Under the pieces are notes generated by a model. That model searched no databases. It had not been told where the DNA came from and saw only the letters and a program-made list of their open reading frames with translations. 64,000 bases of DNA from positions 4,836,001-4,900,000 of the forward strand of contig NZ_CP065997.1 in NCBI RefSeq assembly GCF_016127315.1. Reading direction: 5' to 3'. Shown here piece after piece: positions 41,644 through 51,753 of this stretch; position 1 is the first letter of the stretch; the number at the start of each line of letters is the position of its first letter. The DNA is from Achromobacter deleyi (GTDB lineage: Bacteria > Pseudomonadota > Gammaproteobacteria > Burkholderiales > Burkholderiaceae_B). Both the position numbers and the translations under genes were made by a program.

Positions 41644-42631
41644 TGGAGTAGGGCAGCGGCGCGGCGGCGATGCGCGGGCCGTCGGCCGCGCCCAGTCGCA
41701 GGTCGCCCTCGGGCAGCGCGGCCAGCGTGGTTTCGAACAGCACCGACACGCCGTCCTGGCCGCGGGCGGCGTCGACGATGCGGCCGGTCGGCTCGCCCGG
41801 CTGGGTGGCGTCGAACACGTCCTGGCCGGCCAGCCCGGCATCGGCTACGCCGGCGTCGGCGATGGTGCCGAACGCCATGCGGCGCTTGACCGTGCCGCGG
41901 TAGTGGCTGCGCGCCACCACTTCCTGGCCGGGATAACAGCCTTTGGTGAAGCTGACGCCCTGGATCAGGTCCAGGTTGACGGTCTGCGGAATGAAGACGT
42001 CCTGGGTCGCCGTGGTGATCCAGGGGATGCCGGCGGCCAGGTCGGCCGCGTGCCATTGCGCGGCCGGTGCCAGGCCCAGCACGGCGGCCAGCGGCGCGGC
42101 CGCGGCCAGTTGTTCGTCGGACGCGATCCACCACCAGCGCGACGCGGCGCTGGCCGAGGGGGCGGCGATCCAGGTGCCCGAGGGCAGCTCGACGCGCTGC
42201 CAGGGCGTGCGCGGCAGGGCGCCGGCGGCCGCTTCCAGGGCGGCCAGCTGCGCCGGATCGGCCTGCACGCCTGCCACGTGCAGCGCGGCGGGGGCCAGCT
42301 TGACCTTGGCGCGCAGCACGAACATGGACAGGCGCTTGATCAGGGCCGCGGCCAGGTCCTGGCGCACCAGGGCGTACAGCTGCGGCGCGTCTTCGGTCGG
42401 GGCGGCGCCGCGCCACATCACCAGGGTCGCCAGCAGGCGGCCCTTGGCGGTGCAGTAACCGGCCAGGCGGGCGGCGTCGGCGGTCAGGCCGGTGACGTCC
42501 TGGGTCAGCTGGCCGTGCAGGAAGGTCAGCGCGTCGGCGCCGGCGGCGCTGAAAACGGTGAAATCATCCAGCGGCGCCAATTGCGCGCAACCTTCGGCGC
42601 GCGCCGGGATCGAAGAATGGAAAGCATGCAT
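41633..42631 (-). CDS. ygfZ: Folate-binding protein YgfZ (tRNA-modifying GTPase-like, Fe-S repair)
   Basis: The 332-residue protein is the tetrahydrofolate-binding relative of GcvT that helps maturation of certain Fe-S enzymes such as MiaB. The diagnostic motif KGCYPGQEVVARSHYRGTVKRR, with Cys232, is intact, as is FTVFSAAGADALTFLHGQLTQDVTGL at the start. Length is normal for betaproteobacteria. It is divergent from mltG and lies next to the mltG-tmk-holB block, the standard order in this group. Confidence 0.92.
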   Translation of the reverse strand: MHAFHSSIPARAEGCAQLAPLDDFTVFSAAGADALTFLHGQLTQDVTGLTADAARLAGYCTAKGRLLATLVMWRGAAPTEDAPQLYALVRQDLAAALIKRLSMFVLRAKVKLAPAALHVAGVQADPAQLAALEAAAGALPRTPWQRVELPSGTWIAAPSASAASRWWWIASDEQLAAAAPLAAVLGLAPAAQWHAADLAAGIPWITTATQDVFIPQTVNLDLIQGVSFTKGCYPGQEVVARSHYRGTVKRRMAFGTIADAGVADAGLAGQDVFDATQPGEPTGRIVDAARGQDGVSVLFETTLAALPEGDLRLGAADGPRIAAAPLPYSITP

Positions 42632-42788
42632 GGCTGCGTGGGCCCGTGACTCGTCATCAAAGGGTTGATGATAGCTGTGTTCTCATCTTGGCAGGCCCAT
42701 GCCCGCGCAGGGCAAAGGGGCGCGCGACGCGCTCCGGCCCTCGTTTTGCTCCGACAGGTCCGCGCGATCCATTAAACTTCCCAGACTT

Positions 42789-43928
42789 ATGAAGAAGCGA
42801 CTCCGTTTTTACGTCCTGTGGTCATTCCTGCTCATCGTGCTGGCCGTCGCCGCGACCGTCGGCGCCGCCTGGCACTGGATGCATCGCCCCATTCCCCTGT
42901 CGGCCGACAGGATCGATTTCGTGGTGGACCCGGGCAGCAGCCCGCGCACCGTCGCGCGCGCGCTCAACGCGGCGGGCGTGCCGGTCTGGGAGCCGGGTTT
43001 CGTCTGGATGGCGCGCCTGACCGAACAGGACAAGCTGATCAAGGCCGGCGGCTACCAGGCCATCAACGGCGACACGCCCTGGCTGCTGCTGGAACGCATG
43101 GCGCGCGGCGACATGACCCAGCGCCAGATCACCTTCCTGGAAGGCTGGACCTTCCGCCAGATCCGCCAGGCGCTGCGCGAGAATCCCGACGTCAAGCAGA
43201 CCCTGGGCGACATCAGCGATGAAGCCCTGATGGAGCGCCTGGGCTCGGACATCAAGCATCCGGAAGGCCTGTTCTTCCCGGACACCTACATCTTCACGCC
43301 GGGCAGCTCCGACTACGACCTGCTGCGCCGCGCCTACCAGGAAGGCCAGCGCATCCTGGACGACACCTGGGCCAAGCGCCAGGCCGATCTGCCGCTGTCC
43401 ACGCCCTATGAGGCGCTGGTGCTGGCGTCCATCATCGAGAAAGAAACCGGCCATGGCCCGGAGCGCCGCCGCGTCTCGGGCGTGTTCACCAACCGCCTGA
43501 AGATCGGCATGCTGCTGCAGACCGACCCCACCGTCATCTACGGCATGGGCGACGCCTACCAGGGCCGCATCCGCAAGCGCGACCTGCAGACCGACACGCC
43601 CTGGAACACCTACACGCGCCCGGGCCTGCCGCCCACGCCGATCGCCGCCGCCGGCCGCGCGGCGCTGCTGGCCGCGGTGCAGCCCGAGCAGCACAAATTC
43701 CTGTTTTTCGTCTCGCGCGGCAACGGCACCAGCGAGTTCTCGGTAAACCTGTCCGAGCACAACCGCAACGTTTCCCGCTATATCCTGGGTCAGACACCGG
43801 CGGCGCGCCCGGCGCCGGCGGGCAAGCCCGCCGCCGCGCCCGCGCCTGCCGCCGCGCCGGCGCCCGAGGCGGCACCCACTTCCACGCCGGACGACGATCC
43901 GGCGCCAGCACAAGGACAAGAACAATGA
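42789..43928 (+). CDS. mltG: Endolytic murein transglycosylase MltG
   Basis: The 379-residue inner-membrane protein has a span at about 8-28 and a periplasmic YceG domain. Glu217 in [11 protein letters not shown] is the expected catalytic residue; [21 protein letters not shown] and [20 protein letters not shown] are other family motifs. MltG cuts nascent glycan strands and ends their elongation. The C-terminal tail (about 335-379) is Ala/Pro-rich and variable. Its stop overlaps tmk, starting the mltG-tmk-holB run. Confidence 0.93.
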   Translation: MKKRLRFYVLWSFLLIVLAVAATVGAAWHWMHRPIPLSADRIDFVVDPGSSPRTVARALNAAGVPVWEPGFVWMARLTEQDKLIKAGGYQAINGDTPWLLLERMARGDMTQRQITFLEGWTFRQIRQALRENPDVKQTLGDISDEALMERLGSDIKHPEGLFFPDTYIFTPGSSDYDLLRRAYQEGQRILDDTWAKRQADLPLSTPYEALVLASIIEKETGHGPERRRVSGVFTNRLKIGMLLQTDPTVIYGMGDAYQGRIRKRDLQTDTPWNTYTRPGLPPTPIAAAGRAALLAAVQPEQHKFLFFVSRGNGTSEFSVNLSEHNRNVSRYILGQTPAARPAPAGKPAAAPAPAAAPAPEAAPTSTPDDDPAPAQGQEQ

Positions 43929-44548
43929 CCTCACGCGGACGCTTCATCACGCTGGAGGGGGTCGACGGGGCCGGCAAGAGCACGCATACCGAGTGGATCG
44001 CCGAGTTCCTGCGCGGCCAGGGCCTGGAGGTGGTCTCCACCCGCGAGCCTGGCGGCACGCCGCTGGGCGAAAAGTTGCGCGCCCTGGTGCTGACCGATCC
44101 GATGGGCCTGGATACCGAGACCCTGCTCATGTTCGCCGCCCGCTGCGAGCACCTGCACCAGGTGATCGAGCCGGCGCTGGCGCGTGGCGCCTGGGTGGTC
44201 TGCGATCGCTACACCGACGCCACCTACGCCTACCAGGGCGGCGGCCGCGGCCTGGGCGCCGCCCGCGTGGCGGCGCTGGAAACCTGGATGCAGGCCGGCC
44301 GTCCCGACCGCACCTGGCTGTTCGACGTGCCGCTGGCGGTGGCGCGGGCGCGCCTGGCCGATGCCCGCGAGCCCGACCGCTTCGAGCGCGAAGGCGCCGC
44401 CTTCTTCGAACGCACGCGCGCGGCCTACCAGGCCCGCGCCGCGGCCGAGCCCGACCGCATCCAGGTGATCGATTCGACCCGCGCCATTCCCGAGATCCGC
44501 GCCGAGCTGGAAGCCGGCCTGCGCCAACTGGTGGCGGCCCGTCCATGA
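43925..44548 (+). CDS. tmk: Thymidylate kinase
   Basis: The 207-residue enzyme phosphorylates dTMP to dTDP using ATP. It has the P-loop [11 protein letters not shown] (Gly12 to Ser19), the [14 protein letters not shown] dTMP-binding motif, the [16 protein letters not shown] switch, and [21 protein letters not shown]. Start and stop both overlap their neighbours by 4 bp (ATGA), giving close translational coupling with mltG and holB. Sequence and length (about 205-213) are typical. Confidence 0.96.
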   Translation: MTSRGRFITLEGVDGAGKSTHTEWIAEFLRGQGLEVVSTREPGGTPLGEKLRALVLTDPMGLDTETLLMFAARCEHLHQVIEPALARGAWVVCDRYTDATYAYQGGGRGLGAARVAALETWMQAGRPDRTWLFDVPLAVARARLADAREPDRFEREGAAFFERTRAAYQARAAAEPDRIQVIDSTRAIPEIRAELEAGLRQLVAARP

Positions 44549-45594
44549 GCGCGCCCCAGTTCCTGCCCTGGCAGATGGAGACGGCGCGGGCCTGGCTGGG
44601 CAACCGCGAGCGCTTCGCCCACGCCTGGCTGGTGCACGGCCTGGCCGGCATCGGCAAGCTCGACTTCGCCAACGCCGCCGCCGCCAGCCTGCTGTGCGAG
44701 ACGCCGCAGGATGGCCTGGCCTGCGGCCATTGCGCCGCCTGTGCCTGGTTCGCCAGCGGCAACCATCCCGACCTGCGCCGCATCCGGCCCGAGGCCGTGG
44801 CGGTCGAGGAGGGCGCCGACGCCGCCGAAGGCGCGGAAGAAGCCGAGCCGGCCACGGGCGCGGCCAAGAAGGCGCCGTCCAAGGAAATCCGCATCGACCA
44901 GATCCGCTCGCTGGAATCCTGGTTCAACACCGCCACCCACCGCGGCGGCTGGCGCGTGGCGCTGCTGTATCCGGCGCACGCGCTGAACGTGGTGTCGTCC
45001 AACGCCTTGCTCAAGGTGCTGGAAGAGCCTCCGCCGCATACCGTGTTCCTCTTGGTGGCCGACGCGCCCGACCGGCTGCTGCCGACGCTGGTGTCGCGTT
45101 GCCGCCGCCTGCCGCTGCCGGCGCCCGACGCCGACACCGCCTTGCAATGGCTGCGCGCCCAGAACGTGGAGCCGGCGCGCGAATGGCTGGCGGCCGCCGG
45201 CGGCGCGCCGCTGGCCGCGTTGCGCCTGGCGCAGCATGCGGAAACCGCGTGCCCGCCCTGGCTGACGCAACTGGTTGGCCCGTTGGCCAAGGGCCAGACG
45301 CCCGACGTCGGCACCTTGGCCGAGGCCCTGGAAAAGGCCCCGCCGGCCGAGTGGATCGACGCGCTGCAACGCCTCTATACCGATCTGATGCTGGCCGCCG
45401 CCGGCGCGCCGGTGCGTTATTTCCCGGCGCTGGCCGCCGTCGTGGCCGAGGTCGCCGCGCGCATGAACACGGCGCGCGCGGCCGAGGCCGCGCGCTGGCT
45501 GACGCGCCAGCGGGCGCTGGCCACGCATCCCTTGAATGCCAAGCTTTTCGCCCACGCGACGCTGCAGCGCGTGGTGCTATCCTGCCAGGCGTAA
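44545..45594 (+). CDS. holB: DNA polymerase III subunit delta'
   Basis: The 349-residue clamp-loader subunit has [27 protein letters not shown] (P-loop-like but degenerate, as usual for delta'). Four cysteines of the zinc site (Cys near 51, 59, 62 and 65 around [13 protein letters not shown]) and the [20 protein letters not shown] box follow. An acidic insert (about 90-115) is variable in this group. In many relatives a pilZ gene follows; here there is none before tatD. Start overlaps tmk. Confidence 0.93.
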   Translation: MSAPQFLPWQMETARAWLGNRERFAHAWLVHGLAGIGKLDFANAAAASLLCETPQDGLACGHCAACAWFASGNHPDLRRIRPEAVAVEEGADAAEGAEEAEPATGAAKKAPSKEIRIDQIRSLESWFNTATHRGGWRVALLYPAHALNVVSSNALLKVLEEPPPHTVFLLVADAPDRLLPTLVSRCRRLPLPAPDADTALQWLRAQNVEPAREWLAAAGGAPLAALRLAQHAETACPPWLTQLVGPLAKGQTPDVGTLAEALEKAPPAEWIDALQRLYTDLMLAAAGAPVRYFPALAAVVAEVAARMNTARAAEAARWLTRQRALATHPLNAKLFAHATLQRVVLSCQA

Positions 45595-45670
45595 CCTGCC
45601 GCGGCGCGGCGACGGATCCGGCCTGTCCGGGCCGCCGTCCAGACGCCGCGCCTTTCCTCATCCAAGTCTC

Positions 45671-46441
45671 ATGTACGTCGATTCCCACTGCCATTTGAAT
45701 TTCCCCGAGCTGGCGGCCGACCTGCCCGCCATCCTCGAACGGATGGCCGCCAACCAGGTGACCCACGCGCTGGTGGTCAGCGTCAACCTGCCTGAATGGC
45801 CGGGCCTGATGTCGCTGGTCGAGCCGCAGCCGAACCTGTGGGCCTCGGTCGGCGTGCACCCCGACTACGAAGACACGCCCGACCCCGAGCCCGAGGAGCT
45901 GGCGCGCCTGGCGGCCCACCCCAAGGTGGTGGCCATCGGCGAGACCGGCCTGGACTATTACCGCCTGTCCGAGCCGCTGGACTGGCAGCGCGAGCGTTTC
46001 CGCCGCCACATCCGCGCCGCGCGCGACACCGGGCTGCCGCTGATCGTGCACACGCGCTCGTCGGCCGAGGACACGGTGCGCATGCTGCGCGAGGAGGGCG
46101 CCGCCGAGGTCGGCGGGGTGATGCACTGTTTCACCGAGACCTGGGAAGTGGCCCAGGCCGCGCTCGACCAGAATTTCCACATCTCGCTGTCCGGCATCGT
46201 GACGTTCAAGAACGCGCATGTGGTGCACGAGGTGGCCGCCAAGGTGCCGCTGGACCGCCTGCTGATCGAGACCGACTCGCCGTACCTGGCGCCGGTGCCG
46301 TACCGCGGCAAGCTCAATGACCCGTCCAAGGTGATCCACGTGGCCGAGAAGATCGCCGATCTCAAGGGCATCAGCGTGGCCGAGGTGGCACGCGCTTCCA
46401 CGGATAATTTCTTTAATCTTTTCAATAAGATAAAGAAATAA
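45671..46441 (+). CDS. tatD: TatD-family metal-dependent hydrolase (DNase)
   Basis: The 256-residue TIM-barrel enzyme has the metal-binding set: MYVDSHCHLNF (His6, His8), GETGLDYYR, HTRSSAEDT, HCFTETWE, and ETDSPYLAP. TatD-type proteins are 3'-exonucleases or deoxyribonucleases with a suspected role in DNA repair or damaged-protein turnover. The start is ATG 45671, 76 bp after holB; the sequence ends shortly before an AT-rich stretch and the ankyrin gene, the usual order in Bordetella. Confidence 0.92.
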   Translation: MYVDSHCHLNFPELAADLPAILERMAANQVTHALVVSVNLPEWPGLMSLVEPQPNLWASVGVHPDYEDTPDPEPEELARLAAHPKVVAIGETGLDYYRLSEPLDWQRERFRRHIRAARDTGLPLIVHTRSSAEDTVRMLREEGAAEVGGVMHCFTETWEVAQAALDQNFHISLSGIVTFKNAHVVHEVAAKVPLDRLLIETDSPYLAPVPYRGKLNDPSKVIHVAEKIADLKGISVAEVARASTDNFFNLFNKIKK

Positions 46442-46481
46442 TTTAATGTCTATTATTTAAAGTAAATTATCAGGATTGCCC

Positions 46482-47414
46482 ATGGCTGCCAGCGCTGCGT
46501 TCTCCCGTCACCGCCTCGTTTCGCATTGCCGCAGCGCGCTGCTGGCGTTGTGCGTCGCCGTCTCGACGCCGGCGTTGGCCCAGGCGGCCAATCCGTCGGA
46601 CTGGTGGGTCTACGTCGCCAACGACTACCCGGACGAAATCAAGGACCTGCTGGCGCACGGCGCTGATCCCAACGTGCGCTACCGCAATGGCCAGCCGGCC
46701 CTGATGCGGGCGGTGGTGGACGGGGCCTGGAAGGTGTTCGACGTGCTGGCGGCCAATCCGCGCACGGACGTCAACGCCGAGAATCCGGCCGGCGAGACGC
46801 CGCTGATGTACCTGGCCATTGCCGGCCAGACCGACCGGGCGCGGGCGCTGATGGCGCGCGGCGCCCAGGTCAACCGGCTGGGTTGGACGCCGCTGCACTA
46901 TGCGGCCTCCAAGGGCCAGCTGGCCATGGCCGGGCTGCTGCTGGAGCGCAAGGCGATGGTGAACGCGCCGGCGCCCAACGGCGAAACGCCGCTGATGATG
47001 GCGGCGCTATCGGGCAACAAGGCGATGGTGGAGCTGCTGCTGAAGGCCGGCGCCGACGTCACCACCCGCGATACCAAGGACCAGAACGCCGCGGACTGGG
47101 CCCGCACCGGCAAGTCGACCAGCCTGGCCGCGGAGCTGCAGACGTTGATCGCCCAGCAGGAGGCGGCCAAGCGCGCCCGCCGCGCCAGCGGGCCGGCGGA
47201 GCCGGAACCCGACCCGGCGCAGGCCGCCGAGGCGGCGCCCGGCGTGGCCCCGGCCGATACCACGGCGGCGCCGCCCACCGTGCAGCCCGCGCCGCTGGAC
47301 GCGCCGCCGCCGCTGGCCCAGCCGGCCGCGCCCGCCAAGCCCGCGAATACGCCCAATGTGGGCGGCGTGTCCGGGGTGCGCCTGAACAACTACGACAAGC
47401 CCGCGACGCCCTGA
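46482..47414 (+). CDS. Periplasmic ankyrin-repeat protein
   Basis: The start is taken as ATG 46482 after an AGGA site; a TTG six bases earlier lacks suitable spacing. A signal peptide (about 1-34, cut after AQA) is followed by an array of five to six ankyrin repeats (about 45-225: AGETPLMYLAIAGQTDRARALMARGAQV, GWTPLHYAASKGQLAMAGLLLERKAMV) and a Pro/Ala-rich tail. It probably acts as a periplasmic protein-binding scaffold and is regularly found behind tatD. It ends before a good terminator. Confidence 0.9.
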   Translation: MAASAAFSRHRLVSHCRSALLALCVAVSTPALAQAANPSDWWVYVANDYPDEIKDLLAHGADPNVRYRNGQPALMRAVVDGAWKVFDVLAANPRTDVNAENPAGETPLMYLAIAGQTDRARALMARGAQVNRLGWTPLHYAASKGQLAMAGLLLERKAMVNAPAPNGETPLMMAALSGNKAMVELLLKAGADVTTRDTKDQNAADWARTGKSTSLAAELQTLIAQQEAAKRARRASGPAEPEPDPAQAAEAAPGVAPADTTAAPPTVQPAPLDAPPPLAQPAAPAKPANTPNVGGVSGVRLNNYDKPATP

Positions 47415-47440
47415 TCGCGGCCGCGTCCCGCTGGTTCCGA

Positions 47441-47464
47441 AACCCGCCTTCCGGCGGGTTTTTT
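47441..47464 (+). terminator. Rho-independent terminator of the mltG-to-ankyrin run
   Basis: AACCCGCC-TTCC-GGCGGGTT is followed directly by T residues (six in a row at 47459-47464), 27 bp after the ankyrin stop. Stem, short loop and T tract are all present, so this is the clearest intrinsic terminator of the window. Confidence 0.93.
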
Positions 47465-47582
47465 ATTGCCGGTCGCCGGCGCGGGCGGGGAGGCGCGGGG
47501 CGGGCGCGCGGGCGCCGGGACCACGGCCTGACCAGGCGCCAGCAGGCTCCGGGGGATGGCTTTGTGATCGTGCGTTTCGGGG

Positions 47583-47630
47583 TTTTCCCTGTGATTTCTC
47601 ACTAGGTGGGAAAAATTTTGGTTGTAACCA
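47583..47630 (+). promoter_or_regulatory. IclR/ABC-operon control region
   Basis: TTTTCCC (47583-47589) is mirrored by GGGAAAA (47608-47614), and TGGTT-GT-AACCA (47619-47630) is a near-perfect palindrome, together within the 100 bp before the IclR gene. AT-rich DNA follows up to the AGGAGAG ribosome site. IclR proteins often bind such short palindromes near their own promoter; assignment to this regulator is inferred. Confidence 0.45.
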
Positions 47631-47677
47631 CCATAAATTGATAATCTCGCCGCCGTCACCACCAGGAGAGCTTGTTG

Positions 47678-48415
47678 ATGGATCAGTCGGTAGGACCGGG
47701 CGCGGACCGGGTGCTTTACGTGTTGGCCACGCTGGCCCGGCACGATGGCCCCCTGAGCATCGCCGCGCTGGCGGAGAAGACCGGCCTGGCGCAGAGCACG
47801 CTCTACCGCCAGGTGGCGCTGCTCAAGCGCTGGGGCTTCGTCGCCGAGCACGAGGGCGAGTACGGCCCCGGTCCGCTGTGCGTGCAACTGGCCTGGGGCT
47901 TCGACCAGTCGTCGTTCCTGATCCATGAAGCGCAGCCGGACATGGCGGCATTGGCCGCCGCGTCGGGCGAGACCATCGGCCTGCTGGTGGCGGTCAAGGA
48001 CCAGGCCGTGTGCCTGGACATGGTCGAGAGCCAGCATCCGCTGCGCTGTTCCTTCACCAAGGGCCGCGGCCTGCCGCTGGTGCGCGGCGCCTCGGCCAAG
48101 TCGCTGCTGGCTTTCATGCCGGTTCCGCGCCAACAGGCCGCGCTGGCCATCCTGGCGCGGGAGTCGGGCGTGGATCCGACCCGCCTGGCCGACGAACTCG
48201 AGGCCATCCGCGCCCAGGGCTATGCCGTGACCGACAGCGAAGTCGACGCCGGCGTCTGGGGCGTGAGCGTGCCGATCTTCCAGCGCGCCAACCAGGCGGT
48301 GGCCTCCATCACGCTGATGGCCCCGTCCACCCGCGCCGCCCAGCGGCCGCAGGCCTTCATCGACCTGACCGTCGCGGCCGCCCGCCGCATCTCGGGCAGG
48401 CTGCAGGCGCACTGA
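47678..48415 (+). CDS. IclR-family transcriptional regulator
   Basis: The start at ATG 47678 is set by an AGGAGAG site 8 bp upstream; two TTG codons just before are not needed. The 245-residue protein has a winged helix (about 8-68, LYVLATLARHDGPLSIAALAEKTGLAQSTLYRQVALLKRWGF) and an IclR effector domain (about 85-240, GETIGLLVAVKDQAVCLDMVES, GASAKSLLAFMP). The transporter-hutG genes follow on the same strand after 118 bp, so it most likely regulates uptake and breakdown of one amino-acid-like compound. Confidence 0.85.
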   Translation: MDQSVGPGADRVLYVLATLARHDGPLSIAALAEKTGLAQSTLYRQVALLKRWGFVAEHEGEYGPGPLCVQLAWGFDQSSFLIHEAQPDMAALAAASGETIGLLVAVKDQAVCLDMVESQHPLRCSFTKGRGLPLVRGASAKSLLAFMPVPRQQAALAILARESGVDPTRLADELEAIRAQGYAVTDSEVDAGVWGVSVPIFQRANQAVASITLMAPSTRAAQRPQAFIDLTVAAARRISGRLQAH

Positions 48416-48533
48416 CGCCGCCCATTTCCGCATTCCACGTTGTCCCCGACATTCCCGCCGCCTCTCTAGACGCCACACCCCACGCCGTACCGATCGCCGT
48501 ATCCGTATCCACTTCTTCCTATCAGGATTCGCC

Positions 48534-49277
48534 ATGACTACTCGCCGCACCCTGCTGACCGCCGCCCTGACCCTGGGCCTGGCCTGGAGCATGGGCACCG
48601 CCCACGCCCAGGAAACCATCCGCGCCGTGACCGACGCCACCTTCCCGCCCATGGAGTTCGTCAAGGACGGCAAGCGCACCGGTTTCGACATTGAACTGGT
48701 CGAGGCCCTGGCCGCCGCCATGGGCAAGAAGGTCGAATGGATCGACATCGACTTCAAGGGTCTGATTCCCGCCCTGCAGGCTGGCCGTGCCGACATCGCC
48801 GTGTCCGCCATCTACATCACGCCCGAGCGTGCCAAGGTGGTGGACTTCACCGACCCGTACTACGCCGGCGGCCTGGTCGTGATGACCAAGAAAGACGGCC
48901 CCATCAAGACCCTGAAGGACCTGGACGGCCGCAAGGTGTCGGTGCAGGTCGGCACCAAGTCGGTCAACTACCTGAAGGACCACTACCCGTCGGTGCAGCG
49001 CGTCGAGGTCGAGAAGAACCAGGAGATGTTCAACCTGGTGCAGATCGGTCGCGCCGATGCCGCCGTGACCGGCAAGCCGGCCGCCAAGCTGTTCGCCCAG
49101 AGCACCACCGACCTGACCGTGCTGGGCGACCAGATCACCACCGAGGACTACGGCATCGCCGTGCCCAAGAACAAACCGGAGCTGACCCGCGGCCTGAATG
49201 AGGCGTTGCAGAAGATCAAGGCCGATGGCAGCTACCAGGCCATCGTCAACAAGTGGTTCGAGGCGCCCGCGAAATGA
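48534..49277 (+). CDS. ABC transporter substrate-binding protein, polar amino acid family
   Basis: The 247-residue precursor has a signal peptide (about 1-24, AHA cleavage) and the family 3 solute-binding fold. ETIRAVTDATFPPMEFVKDGKRTGFDIELVEALAAAMGKKVEWIDIDFKGLIPALQAGRADIAVSAIYITPERAKVVDFTDPYY carries the Asp/Arg that hold an amino acid's carboxylate and amine. Codon use is more regular than neighbours, consistent with higher expression. Its stop overlaps the permease start. Confidence 0.92.
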   Translation: MTTRRTLLTAALTLGLAWSMGTAHAQETIRAVTDATFPPMEFVKDGKRTGFDIELVEALAAAMGKKVEWIDIDFKGLIPALQAGRADIAVSAIYITPERAKVVDFTDPYYAGGLVVMTKKDGPIKTLKDLDGRKVSVQVGTKSVNYLKDHYPSVQRVEVEKNQEMFNLVQIGRADAAVTGKPAAKLFAQSTTDLTVLGDQITTEDYGIAVPKNKPELTRGLNEALQKIKADGSYQAIVNKWFEAPAK

Positions 49278-49942
49278 ACCTGGATTTTGCCCCCGTCTTC
49301 GCCGACTTCGACGCGCTGGTGCGCGGCGCGGTGGTCACCGTCGAGGTGACCGCCGGCGCCTTGCTGCTGGGCTGCGTCATCGGCCTGCTGGTCGGCGTCG
49401 GCCGGCTCAACCCGCAACGCAGCATCATCTACAACCTGTGCAGCGTCTACCTGCTGTTCTTTCGCGGCACGCCGTTGCTGGTGCAGCTGTTCATCTGGTT
49501 CTTCGGCCTGCCGCAATTCGGCGTGACGCTGCCGGCGTTCGCCTGCGGCGTGCTGGGGCTGGGCATGTATTCCGGCGCCTACGTGTCGGAAATCGTGCGC
49601 GGCGCGATCCAGTCGGTCGACCGCGGCCAGACCGAGGCGGCCCGTTCGCTGGGCATGTCGTCGGGCCAGGCCATGCGCATCATCATCCTGCCGCAGGCGG
49701 TGGTGCGCATGATCCCGCCGCTGGGTAACGAGTTCATCGCGCTGATCAAGAATTCGGCGCTGGTGTCGCTGTTGACCATCCATGACCTGATGCACGAAGG
49801 GCAGAAGATCATCAGCGTGTCGTACCGCTCGCTGGAAACCTATCTGGTGGTGGCGCTGATCTACCTGGTCCTGACCACGGCCGCCATGTTGATACTGCGC
49901 AGGATCGAGCAACGCCTGCGCGCGGGGGGGATGGTGCAATGA
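49274..49942 (+). CDS. ABC transporter permease, polar amino acid (HisM/GlnP) type
   Basis: The 222-residue membrane protein has about five spans and the EAA-like loop [37 protein letters not shown] that couples to the ATPase. The sequence [24 protein letters not shown] near the start of the core is characteristic of glutamine/histidine-type permeases. Only one permease gene is present, so it would act as a homodimer. Both ends overlap neighbours through ATGA junctions, marking a tightly coupled operon. Confidence 0.92.
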   Translation: MNLDFAPVFADFDALVRGAVVTVEVTAGALLLGCVIGLLVGVGRLNPQRSIIYNLCSVYLLFFRGTPLLVQLFIWFFGLPQFGVTLPAFACGVLGLGMYSGAYVSEIVRGAIQSVDRGQTEAARSLGMSSGQAMRIIILPQAVVRMIPPLGNEFIALIKNSALVSLLTIHDLMHEGQKIISVSYRSLETYLVVALIYLVLTTAAMLILRRIEQRLRAGGMVQ

Positions 49943-50721
49943 ACGCCGCGAATCCGAAAGAAATGATCCGCATCCGCGGCCTGCAGAAATCCTACGGCGA
50001 CCATGCCGTGCTGCGCGGCATCGACTTCGATGTGCTGCCGTCGCAGGTGGTGGTGGTGATAGGCCCCAGCGGTTCGGGCAAGAGCACCTTGCTGCGCTGC
50101 TGCAACGGGCTGGAAGTGGCCCAAGGCGGCACCGTGGAGATCTGCGGCCAGATGCTGCAGAACGAGGGCGAGCAGTTGCCCGAGGCGGCGCTGAACCGCC
50201 TGCGCATGCAGGTTGGCATGGTGTTCCAGGGCTTCAACCTGTTCCCGCACCTGTCGGTGCTGGACAACGTCACCGTCGGCCCGCGCACGCTGCGCGGCAT
50301 GGGCCGCGACGAGGCCAACGCGCTGGCCGAGGACCTGCTGCGCAAGGTCGGCCTGGCGCAGAAGATGTCGGCCATGCCGGCCAGCCTGTCGGGCGGCCAG
50401 AAGCAGCGCGTGGCGATCGCCCGCGCGCTGGCGATGCAGCCCAAGGTCATGCTGTTCGACGAACCGACCTCGGCGCTCGATCCGGAACTGGTGGGCGAAG
50501 TGCTGCAGGTCATGAAGCTGCTGGCGCGCGAAGGCATGACCATGATGGTCGTGACCCACGAAATGGGCTTTGCCCGCGACGTGGCCGACGTGGTCGCGGT
50601 GATGGACGGCGGCGTGATCCTGGAATCGGGCGCGCCCGAGGTCATCTTCAGCCAGCCGCGCGAGGCCCGCACCCGCGAGTTCCTGCAGGCCGTGCTGAGC
50701 ACGGGGCAGGGGGCGGCATGA
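49939..50721 (+). CDS. ABC transporter ATP-binding protein, polar amino acid type
   Basis: The 260-residue ATPase has Walker A (GPSGSGKST), the Q-loop ([23 protein letters not shown]), signature [15 protein letters not shown], Walker B ([13 protein letters not shown]) and the H-switch (VVTHEMGFA). This is the GlnQ/HisP group. It drives the permease encoded just upstream. Its stop codon overlaps the HutG-like gene, so transport and metabolism are coupled at translation. Confidence 0.95.
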   Translation: MNAANPKEMIRIRGLQKSYGDHAVLRGIDFDVLPSQVVVVIGPSGSGKSTLLRCCNGLEVAQGGTVEICGQMLQNEGEQLPEAALNRLRMQVGMVFQGFNLFPHLSVLDNVTVGPRTLRGMGRDEANALAEDLLRKVGLAQKMSAMPASLSGGQKQRVAIARALAMQPKVMLFDEPTSALDPELVGEVLQVMKLLAREGMTMMVVTHEMGFARDVADVVAVMDGGVILESGAPEVIFSQPREARTREFLQAVLSTGQGAA

Positions 50722-51671
50722 CGGCGGCGGCGCAACTCGACAAGAGCCTGTGGACCGCGCGCGACGACAGCGCCGAGCGCGGCGACACGCGCCGGCTCGC
50801 GCACATCGTCGAAGCGGCCGCGGGGCAGGCCCCGGCGGCGGGCGAACCGGTGCTGCTGGGCTTTGCCTGCGATGCCGGCGTGGCCCGCAACCAGGGCCGC
50901 ACCGGCGCGGCCGCCGGCCCGGCCGGCATCCGCAAATACATGGCCGGCCTGCCGGCGCACGGCCTGAGCCGCCTGCTGGATGCGGGCGACGTGGCCTGCG
51001 AGGGCGACCAGCTTGAGGACGCGCAGGAACGCCTGGGCCTGGCGGTGGCCGACCTGCTGCGCCAGGGCGCCCGTCCGGTGGTGCTGGGCGGCGGCCACGA
51101 GATCGCCTGGGGCAGCTTCCAGGGCCTGGCGCGCTGGCTGGCCGACCGTGGCGACGACGGTCCGGTGCTGGTGCTGAACCTGGACGCGCATTTCGACCTG
51201 CGCACCGGCCGGCCGGGCAGTTCCGGCACGCCGTTCGACCAGATCGCGCAGTACTGCGAGGCGCAGGGGCTGGCGCTGCAATACGCCTGCCTGGGCGTGT
51301 CGCGGCTGGCCAATACGCCGGCGCTGTATGCGCGCGCGGCCGAAGTGGGCGCGGTATGGGTCGAGGATCGCGACATGCAGGAGCGCCACCTGGCGGCGCG
51401 CCTGGCCAACGTCGACGCCTTGCTGGCGCGGGCGCGCCACGTGTACCTCACGATCGACCTGGACGTGCTGCCGGCGGCGGTGATGCCGGGCGTGTCGGCT
51501 CCGGCGCCCTATGGCGTGCCGATGGCGGTGATCGAGGAGATCGTGCTGCGCGTCAAGGCCAGCGGCAAGCTGCGCCTGGCCGACATGGCCGAGTACAGCC
51601 CGCGCTTCGACATCGACGGCCACGGCGCCCGCGCGGCGGCGCGCCTGGCCTGGCAGCTGCTGTCCGCCTGA
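50718..51671 (+). CDS. hutG: Formimidoylglutamase-like ureohydrolase (HutG)
   Basis: The 317-residue enzyme belongs to the arginase/agmatinase superfamily. Its binuclear Mn site is visible: GGGHEIAWG (His), NLDAHFDLR (Asp, His, Asp) and [22 protein letters not shown] (two Asp). The [14 protein letters not shown] and APAPYG features are typical of HutG, which turns N-formimidoyl-L-glutamate into glutamate and formamide at the end of histidine breakdown. No other hut genes are in view. Co-transcription with an amino-acid transporter suggests use of an imported formimidoyl or guanidino compound. Confidence 0.85.
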   Translation: MTAAAQLDKSLWTARDDSAERGDTRRLAHIVEAAAGQAPAAGEPVLLGFACDAGVARNQGRTGAAAGPAGIRKYMAGLPAHGLSRLLDAGDVACEGDQLEDAQERLGLAVADLLRQGARPVVLGGGHEIAWGSFQGLARWLADRGDDGPVLVLNLDAHFDLRTGRPGSSGTPFDQIAQYCEAQGLALQYACLGVSRLANTPALYARAAEVGAVWVEDRDMQERHLAARLANVDALLARARHVYLTIDLDVLPAAVMPGVSAPAPYGVPMAVIEEIVLRVKASGKLRLADMAEYSPRFDIDGHGARAAARLAWQLLSA

Positions 51672-51707
51672 CACGGTCCGCGGCGCGAGATCCGCCGCGG
51701 ACTTCCC

Positions 51708-51753
51708 GCCCGCCGTCATGGCCGCTCGCGCGGCGCATGGCGGCGGGCTTTTT
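51708..51753 (+). terminator. Terminator after hutG (second hairpin upstream)
   Basis: A long stem (arms beginning GCCCGCCG and ending CGGCGGGC, 51708-51748, with inner CATG pairing) is followed by T5 (51749-51753), which reaches the stop codon of the converging FAD oxidase gene. A separate perfect 10-bp stem with a 7-nt loop lies at 51676-51702, directly after the hutG stop, without a T tract. Together they end the IclR-ABC-hutG transcript. Confidence 0.8.
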
